Shown: in pieces, positions 21,657 through 26,283 of the stretch
How positions within the stretch are numbered: the stretch's first letter is position 1
Layout of the letters: each line of letters starts with the position of its first letter
Source: a virus
Virus record (IMG/VR): IMGVR_UViG_3300046167_000124
Location: 1-26,283 of that record
Length of the DNA: 26,283 nt
Reading direction: 5' to 3' (one strand)
The notes under the pieces: generated by a model
What the model was told of the DNA's origin: nothing
The model's input: the letters and a program-made list of their open reading frames with translations, nothing else
Database searches by the model: none
Program-made: the position numbers and the translations under genes

Positions 21657-22051
21657 TATTTTCTTTTAATTTTCTCAAATGACCTACCTCCAAAATAAGC
21701 TGAAATAACAGTAATTAAAGTGAGCTGTAAAAGGTCAATCCATGTGTCTTTAACTTCAAAATTTAAAACACCTGCATCAATAAAAATCATTAATACTGTG
21801 GAGATGACTAGGAATAACAAAACTATTGGTCTAACATTTTTAGAAAGCCATGTGCCTTTATTATCACTAACCCATCTTTCAGTTACGTTTTGTTGCATAT
21901 CAGCTTCAGCATCTACAAATACCTTAGTCATTTCATTCTCAAACTTTGCTCTATCTTCTTTTGAGAAAGTATGTTTAGCTATGATGTTACTTATTTTTTC
22001 TGCTACTCCCCCTGCTGCTCCACCAAATAGTTTTGATAATATATTTTTCAT
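21656..22051 (-). CDS. 3TM-type phage holin
   Basis: 131 residues. An N-terminal Gly/Ala-rich amphipathic segment (LSKLFGGAAGGVAEKI) and an acidic helix precede RWVSDNKGTWLSKNVRPIVL, the signature of the 3TM/GTA holin family. Two membrane spans follow, near 74-92 and 106-122, then AYFGGRSFEKIKRK. It would form membrane holes so that the amidase reaches peptidoglycan. It is four genes after the amidase gene in a coupled cassette. The family match is strong by wording; topology is inferred. Confidence 0.8.
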   Translation of the reverse strand: MKNILSKLFGGAAGGVAEKISNIIAKHTFSKEDRAKFENEMTKVFVDAEADMQQNVTERWVSDNKGTWLSKNVRPIVLLFLVISTVLMIFIDAGVLNFEVKDTWIDLLQLTLITVISAYFGGRSFEKIKRK

Positions 22052-22148
22052 AAATTAATTTTAAAGCAATTATTGATAATATAATTGTGTAAATGTTTAC
22101 ATGGCTTTCACCACAAATGCCAAGTAAGTGTCTAAGTGTTTCTATCAT
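21987..22148 (-). CDS. Small membrane protein with LGICGESH motif, 53 aa
   Basis: ATG at 22148 overlaps the upstream stop as ATGA. The product starts MIETLRHLLGICGESHVNIY, followed by a hydrophobic segment (TIILSIIALKLIY, residues 21-33). The last 20 residues lie within the holin gene in another frame and look less constrained. I recall short R-H-x-L-G-x-C-G-E-x-H peptides in lysis cassettes of Bacteroidetes phages. It may be a membrane-anchored holin partner. The C-terminus could be shorter in relatives. Confidence 0.6.
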   Translation of the reverse strand: MIETLRHLLGICGESHVNIYTIILSIIALKLIYEKYIIKTIWWSSRGSSRKNK

Positions 22149-22450
22149 TTTAGTTCTTTTAGTATTGTATATATTTCTTCTAATTCTTTTTCCATGTACT
22201 CAATTTTCAAATCTTGTCTGCCGTCTGCAGGCAAAGCACCTAATTCTCCTCTTGGCCATTTTATTCTAAACTCATCATTTAGACTTTGATTATATTGTAG
22301 TCGTGCTACATCCATTTGTAGTGTAGCAATTTCTGCAGTCAAAGTGAACCAAACACCTGTTATAGATAATATGCCAAATATTATACCTATTAAACTTTTT
22401 ATGTCTAATTGTATTTTAGAATTTTCTGCTAATTCTATTGGTTTTGTCAT
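22145..22450 (-). CDS. Membrane-anchored coiled-coil protein, 101 aa (spanin-like build)
   Basis: 101 residues: a short polar start, one membrane helix near 20-42, then a helical part with AEIATLQMDVARLQYNQSLN and a C-terminal coil YMEKELEEIYTILKEL. A short segment RGELGALPADGRQD breaks the coil. The layout (one membrane segment, then a long coil outside) resembles an inner-membrane spanin or a holin regulator. It is similar in layout to the 98-residue protein two genes upstream. Function is inferred. Confidence 0.55.
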   Translation of the reverse strand: MTKPIELAENSKIQLDIKSLIGIIFGILSITGVWFTLTAEIATLQMDVARLQYNQSLNDEFRIKWPRGELGALPADGRQDLKIEYMEKELEEIYTILKELK

Positions 22451-22455
22451 ATTAT

Positions 22456-22536
22456 TTATGATAAAGGTAAAACTGTAAATGAGCCAATTACTAATATGAT
22501 TACTATCATAAAGACAAACTCAATTAACTTGTTCAT
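22456..22536 (-). CDS. Tiny membrane peptide, 26 aa
   Basis: ATG at 22536 overlaps the upstream stop as ATGA. The whole product is little more than one membrane helix: MNKLIEFVFMIVIILVIGSF, then TVLPLS. It fills an 81-base gap in the lysis cassette, with coupling typical of the neighbours. It may modulate the holin. The small size limits certainty. Confidence 0.5.
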   Translation of the reverse strand: MNKLIEFVFMIVIILVIGSFTVLPLS

Positions 22537-22829
22537 CTTTTATATATTTTATCTTCTATTTTATCTAGTCTTTTATCTTTAGCTTCTATTTGATCTTCAA
22601 GAAATTCTATTCTTTGCTCAATAACTTCTAATGACTGTAAAGGAGGAAGCTTTTTTGCCACCTCTATTTCTTGTTTATTAAGTTCTATTTGTTTAGTCAA
22701 AGTGGAATAGGTCATAGTTAAGCTGATAATACCTCCTACTACCATTATAATAGTTTTTAAATCTAAGTTTAGATCAGGTTTGCCATCTCCGTCAATATCT
22801 ACATTGACTTTTTTATTTTTAATTCCCAT
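22533..22829 (-). CDS. Membrane coiled-coil protein with DxDxDG loop, 98 aa
   Basis: 98 residues. The N-terminal segment VDIDGDGKPDLNLDLK (9-24) matches the D-x-D-x-D-G calcium-loop pattern of EF-hand or dockerin-like sites. A membrane helix follows near 26-46, then a coiled coil (SLEVIEQRIEFLEDQIEAKD). It overlaps the amidase gene by 11 bases. The build is that of a spanin or holin-associated protein. Calcium binding before the membrane segment would be unusual; it rests on motif only. Confidence 0.6.
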   Translation of the reverse strand: MGIKNKKVNVDIDGDGKPDLNLDLKTIIMVVGGIISLTMTYSTLTKQIELNKQEIEVAKKLPPLQSLEVIEQRIEFLEDQIEAKDKRLDKIEDKIYKR

Positions 22830-23247
22830 TACTTATTTCTTTGTATTCTTCCTTAGCATCAAAACATGGACAGACTTTCTTATTAGTAAAATCTTTATGA
22901 CCATATACTGTAGCTTCAGGATATTTTTCTTTTAAATTTTTTAATAGTTTCTCTAATGATTCTTTTTGTTCAGGTGTTCTAGTATCTATCCATTTGTCCA
23001 TCGTTCTATCCATCCCTCCTATGTAACATATACCTATAGAATTTCTATTGTGACCTTTACAATGAGCACCTATTTTTCTTTCTGGTCTAGCATCTTGTAT
23101 CTCACCACTAAGAGTAATGACATAATGGTAACCACAATCTGACCAACCATTTCCAGTCACGTGCCATTCTGTTATGTCCTCTACATCAAACTCCTTATGT
23201 TCTGGAGTTGCCGAACAATGAACTATAAGCTTGTCTATTTTTCTCAT
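22819..23247 (-). CDS. N-acetylmuramoyl-L-alanine amidase (T7 lysozyme type)
   Basis: 142 residues, one catalytic domain like T7 lysozyme. Zinc ligands are His10 (IVHCSAT), His117 (YGHKDF) and Cys126 (KVCPCFD). Tyr40 in DCGYHYVI and Lys124 occupy the catalytic positions of T7 Tyr46 and Lys128. It cleaves the amide bond between muramic acid and L-alanine in peptidoglycan and causes host lysis. No signal peptide, so a holin is needed for release. The start overlaps the previous small membrane gene as ATGA. There is no T7-like long N-terminal tail for polymerase inhibition. Confidence 0.92.
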   Translation of the reverse strand: MRKIDKLIVHCSATPEHKEFDVEDITEWHVTGNGWSDCGYHYVITLSGEIQDARPERKIGAHCKGHNRNSIGICYIGGMDRTMDKWIDTRTPEQKESLEKLLKNLKEKYPEATVYGHKDFTNKKVCPCFDAKEEYKEISNGN

Positions 23248-23384
23248 AGTTTCTTAGTCTTTTTTATTGTATAGACAATAGTGCAGATAAGAAGAATTAT
23301 CTTCAACCATGTTTCTATTTCAGTCATTGTCAAAGCCAAAACGACAGAGTTTAAAAAATAAATCTTCATATCTGCAAAATCCAT
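23244..23384 (-). CDS. Small membrane protein upstream of amidase, 46 aa
   Basis: ATG at 23384; TGA overlaps the amidase start as ATGA. The product starts MDFADMKIYFLNSVVLALTM, then TEIETWLKIILLICTIVYTI and KKTKKL. One membrane helix (about 24-40) with a basic C-terminal end; the first half may be a second, weaker segment. I recall similar E-x-W-L-K-I-I-L-L peptides in flavobacterial phages, probably holin-like. It lies 2 bases after the preceding stop. Confidence 0.65.
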   Translation of the reverse strand: MDFADMKIYFLNSVVLALTMTEIETWLKIILLICTIVYTIKKTKKL

Positions 23385-23386
23385 AA

Positions 23387-23653
23387 TTAATTAATATACT
23401 CGTCTACTAACGGAGCTTCTTGTTTTTCTTCTATTGGCTCAAAACTTCCATCTTTTAGATCGATGTTAATTTTACCATAAGTTTCCTCAAGTTCCTTTTT
23501 AAATTCTTCTACTTTTTGCTGTGCTTGATTAAGTGCATGAAGCAAATGGAATTTTTGATTCTCTAAAGCTCCTATGTCATGTAAGGCTTTCGATTGCGTG
23601 TTTACATGACCTTGTAAAGTTTCTAATTCTTCTTTTTTGATTTTGTTACTCAT
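23387..23653 (-). CDS. Coiled-coil protein, 88 aa
   Basis: 88 residues, starting MSNKIKKEELETLQGHVNTQ, with a long heptad-type helix (FHLLHALNQAQQKVEEFKKE) and an acidic C-terminus (FEPIEEKQEAPLVDEYIN). No membrane segment. It lies between the tail fibre and the first small membrane gene. Short coiled-coil proteins with a G-A-L-E-x-x-K/Q motif are frequent here in Bacteroidetes phages. It may be a fibre-assembly or virion-associated protein; the role is unknown. Confidence 0.6.
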   Translation of the reverse strand: MSNKIKKEELETLQGHVNTQSKALHDIGALENQKFHLLHALNQAQQKVEEFKKELEETYGKINIDLKDGSFEPIEEKQEAPLVDEYIN

Positions 23654-23686
23654 TTTTATTTATTTAAGGGTTAATTTTTATTCGTT

Positions 23687-23746
23687 TTATTTACAATTAC
23701 ATTTGTTTTTTAAATCATCTATTTCTGCTTTTAGCTCTTTTATTAT
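23687..23746 (-). other. In-frame coiled-coil remnant after the fibre stop
   Basis: Directly after the fibre stop codon, and in the same frame, 19 sense codons read IIKELKAEIDDLKNKCNCK before the next TAA at 23689-23687. No start codon is available. Tail fibre chaperone domains often end in such a short coil. It may be a leftover from replacement of the fibre C-terminus or a readthrough extension. Confidence 0.35.
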
Positions 23747-26283
23747 TTATCCGCAATACAAAACACAAGAAACAAGTTTTACTTCTGTGTCTGTATTTCC
23801 TATCGTTACTTTTCCTATTGTTTTACTTCTAACAATGTCATCATCTTGTACTTTTGCAGTACCATCTCCATTTGATACTAATAAATCTCCACCCTCACAA
23901 GAACCTGTTACTAAAATAGAACCAATACCTACTGATGCAATTTTAGGTTTGTCATTTTCTTCTGAATATGTTTGTAATATTTTATCTAAAGAATTTTCGA
24001 GATTTACTATATCTGTTTTATATCTTTTAGAACTTGTTTGATAATACAATTCTTTTGAAGTTGTGTCATATCTTACATCAGCATAAGATGCTGTATATCC
24101 CCCAAGTGCATACATAAAAATTGTCCCCCCTGATGTTATACGCATTCTTTCGTTTGTACCATCTGTATAGAATAATAAATTTTGACCAGAAGATGCTCCT
24201 AAAGCCATATCTGCATTTCCAGATGACCTTTGTCCTATCCATCCTTTTTCTGTGCCACCAAGTTTAAAACTAATTACACCACCCCAAGTTCCATCAATAT
24301 TTAAATCTGTAAAAGGGGTTTGGCTATAAGGGTTTGTTATTGTATCAGTTCCAATTCCTACATTTCCGTTACCTTTAATAACCATTTTAGGAGTTAAAGC
24401 GTATGTTCCTGTATCGCTTGTTGATGGTTGTGTATAAAATTCAACATCAGCAGTTGTAGTTAAAACCATCATCGCTGCTTGAGCAGTTGCACTTGACCTT
24501 GCAAAAGTATCTGAACCTGAATTATATCTTAATCCATTAGAACCTATCCAAGTTTCCCCTGTTGTATTTGATATGTTATTTTCACTGCTTTGACCTATTG
24601 ATAAATTTCCTGTTTTAATATTAACGTTTCCAGAACTGTCTATACGCATTCTTTCTGTAACACTACCAGGAGAGGTTGTAGTAGTTCCTGTTCCAAAAGA
24701 TATACCTGCACCATTTCCTGACCCATTAAATTGCATATACCCCATCCAAGTACTATCAACTTTCATTGAAAGTCTCATACCCTGTGTTGTCCAGTCAGTA
24801 CCATTAGCATCCCTTACAGAATTTATATATAATTGGTTAAAATTGCTTACAGAATTTTGAAATGCTGCTAATCTTTGATAATCGCCTACATTATTTCCTA
24901 AATCATTTGGTCTTCTAACAGTTAATTGAACACCACTTTCAGGACTTGTATTTCCTAAACTTGCAGTTCCATCAGATGCTATACGCATTTTTTCTAAACC
25001 TGAGTGTCTAAATATAATTGGTATGCTTGGAGAATTAAAATTCATTGCTCCACCCACCATATTGATATAACCAGTTTGTGAACTTGCACTTCTTATTATT
25101 GCAATTCCACTATCAAACCCTGAATCTGAAGAATCTTTTACCATTAATTTAGCATCAGGGTCATCAGTTCCTATTCCTACGTTGCCGTCACCTAAAATAG
25201 TCATTACATTTGTACTTCCTGTTCTTGCTTGAAATATATAATCACTTGAATCTGTTGAATTTATTTTTGCTAAAATTCCATAACCAATTGAATTAGTGTT
25301 TTCAAATCTTCCTGCCCAATTATTTGATAAATTACCTGTAACTTCAAGTTTTGCAAAAGGATTAGACGCTCCGATTCCTACGTTTCCGTCACTATCTATG
25401 GTCATTCTTGTTGAATCAGAAGTTCCTAATAACATAGAATTATTACTGTGTAAATATGTAATATATCCTGCACTATTTTGTGCAGTATCAGCAAAATAAA
25501 TTGCACCTCTCCCATCCGTATCTCCACCAACAATAGTAATACCATTTTTATCATTTGCACCCGTGCTTCCTATAACAAGATTGTCAGCATTTGAATCATA
25601 GCTATTTGGATTGGATATTCCAATTCCTACGTTTCCATCACTGTCTATGGTTAATCTTTGTTCATTATTAGTCCAGAACGCTAAAGGGTATGCACCATAT
25701 TGTCTAACATCTGCCTGTCCAGTATCTTCAACTGAAATATATAAATCAGCATTTGTTAAACTTGCTGTTGAATTATTAATTTGTAATGTTGCATCAGTTT
25801 TAGATATTCTAACATCTCCTCCAAAAGTTCCTCCACCTGTCCAAGTATTTTCTCCATCAAAAGCTAATGTATATTTTACTTGGTCATTATGAGCAAACCT
25901 TAATCCACCACTCATAGTATCGCAATTAATAACACCTACATCTCCTGCTCCATAAGTTGTGTTTGTAGATGAAACTGCTTTTAGTTGCATATTTCCACTG
26001 TCTGAAACTATTAAAACTCTTGCAGTAGCTGAACTTCCAGAATTTGAATTTGTTACACTAAGTTGATTTGTAGTATTAGCATCAATAGTAGAACCTATAT
26101 TTCCAGAAGAAGTTATATCTCCTGCAAAGGTTGAGTTTCCAGAAGTATCAACAACAAAATAATCATTTGTACCTAATGCCGAATGTTCAGATAATTTAAA
26201 CTTATCACTATCAGAATCGTCAATACCTAAAGACCAATGTTGTGCATTATTAGCTAGAAAATTAATATAAGGGTCAGCTCCAC
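23747..26283 (-). CDS. Tail fibre with DGNVGIG repeats (5' end outside window)
   Basis: The frame is open to the right edge; the Met at 25990 is internal, because coherent sequence (WSLGIDDSDSDKFKLSEHSA, FVVDTSGNSTFAGDI) continues upstream. The visible part is about 845 residues. It contains about seven repeats of the type M-x-I-D-S-D-G-N-V-G-I-G, typical of phage and adhesin fibres. Near the end, SSKRYKTDI (from 24034) matches the start of the S74 intramolecular-chaperone domain, with its Ser and Lys. The rest of a normal S74 domain (about 100 or more residues) is missing and replaced by about 65 residues ending SCVLYCG. It probably binds host receptors at the tail tip. Confidence 0.8.
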   Translation of the reverse strand, partial: GADPYINFLANNAQHWSLGIDDSDSDKFKLSEHSALGTNDYFVVDTSGNSTFAGDITSSGNIGSTIDANTTNQLSVTNSNSGSSATARVLIVSDSGNMQLKAVSSTNTTYGAGDVGVINCDTMSGGLRFAHNDQVKYTLAFDGENTWTGGGTFGGDVRISKTDATLQINNSTASLTNADLYISVEDTGQADVRQYGAYPLAFWTNNEQRLTIDSDGNVGIGISNPNSYDSNADNLVIGSTGANDKNGITIVGGDTDGRGAIYFADTAQNSAGYITYLHSNNSMLLGTSDSTRMTIDSDGNVGIGASNPFAKLEVTGNLSNNWAGRFENTNSIGYGILAKINSTDSSDYIFQARTGSTNVMTILGDGNVGIGTDDPDAKLMVKDSSDSGFDSGIAIIRSASSQTGYINMVGGAMNFNSPSIPIIFRHSGLEKMRIASDGTASLGNTSPESGVQLTVRRPNDLGNNVGDYQRLAAFQNSVSNFNQLYINSVRDANGTDWTTQGMRLSMKVDSTWMGYMQFNGSGNGAGISFGTGTTTTSPGSVTERMRIDSSGNVNIKTGNLSIGQSSENNISNTTGETWIGSNGLRYNSGSDTFARSSATAQAAMMVLTTTADVEFYTQPSTSDTGTYALTPKMVIKGNGNVGIGTDTITNPYSQTPFTDLNIDGTWGGVISFKLGGTEKGWIGQRSSGNADMALGASSGQNLLFYTDGTNERMRITSGGTIFMYALGGYTASYADVRYDTTSKELYYQTSSKRYKTDIVNLENSLDKILQTYSEENDKPKIASVGIGSILVTGSCEGGDLLVSNGDGTAKVQDDDIVRSKTIGKVTIGNTDTEVKLVSCVLYCG

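Noticed and set aside
1-26283. CRISPR arrays, insertion sequences, restriction enzymes or toxin-antitoxin pairs
   Set aside because: No spaced identical repeats, transposase motifs or recognisable toxin, antitoxin or restriction genes were found on either strand.

Overview
The window looks like the greater part of a temperate, long-tailed (siphovirus-like) phage of a Bacteroidetes host, probably a marine flavobacterium. The host guess rests on a strongly A+T-rich sequence, a Bacteroidetes-type tyrosine integrase, a TAnnTTTG-like promoter box, A-rich start regions without clear Shine-Dalgarno sites, and many small proteins whose wording I associate with flavobacterial phages. G+C was judged by eye, and no database search was possible.

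Nearly all genes are on the minus strand, so the map reads from right to left. From 26283 to 20700 lies a tail fibre (cut by the right edge), then a tightly coupled lysis cassette (T7-lysozyme-type amidase, 3TM holin, several tiny membrane proteins), a metallophosphoesterase and a 34-residue zinc ribbon. A bidirectional hairpin terminator and an attachment site follow. The site carries the last 22 bases of a tRNA-Pro gene (20603-20624), flanked by two pairs of TAGTGGTAA direct repeats. Phage genes continue on both sides and no complete tRNA is present, so this is attP of an unintegrated genome, not a prophage end.

From 20470 to 18268 is the lysogeny region: integrase, a convergent 50-residue ORF, an XRE-type repressor (the only clear plus-strand gene) and a divergent control region. 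From 18267 to 11922 is the early region: small unknowns, an excisionase-like HTH, an SSB-like protein, a winged-helix coiled-coil protein, a DnaA domain IV-like protein, a DUF1376 protein, a DUF1064 nuclease-like protein and a phage sigma factor. Next come a ParB-methyltransferase fusion and the small and large terminase (11921-9235). Structural genes follow: tail assembly chaperones with a probable -1 ribosomal frameshift, tail terminator and neck proteins, two large tail proteins and the tape measure. Only then come the head genes: XkdF-like protease, a Cys-rich peptide, a scaffold-like acidic protein and the start of the probable major capsid protein at the left edge. No portal gene is visible.

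Main points beyond routine annotation: (1) a T TTT TTT slippery site with a 190-nt two-frame overlap in the tail chaperone; (2) three copies of ACACTTT-N10-TGTACATATA at fixed spacing upstream of late genes in a phage that encodes its own sigma factor; (3) three single-base frame disruptions in two conserved genes, either assembly errors or true lesions; (4) an unusually readable attP; (5) about a dozen small overlapping genes of 26-58 residues that a length cut-off would miss.
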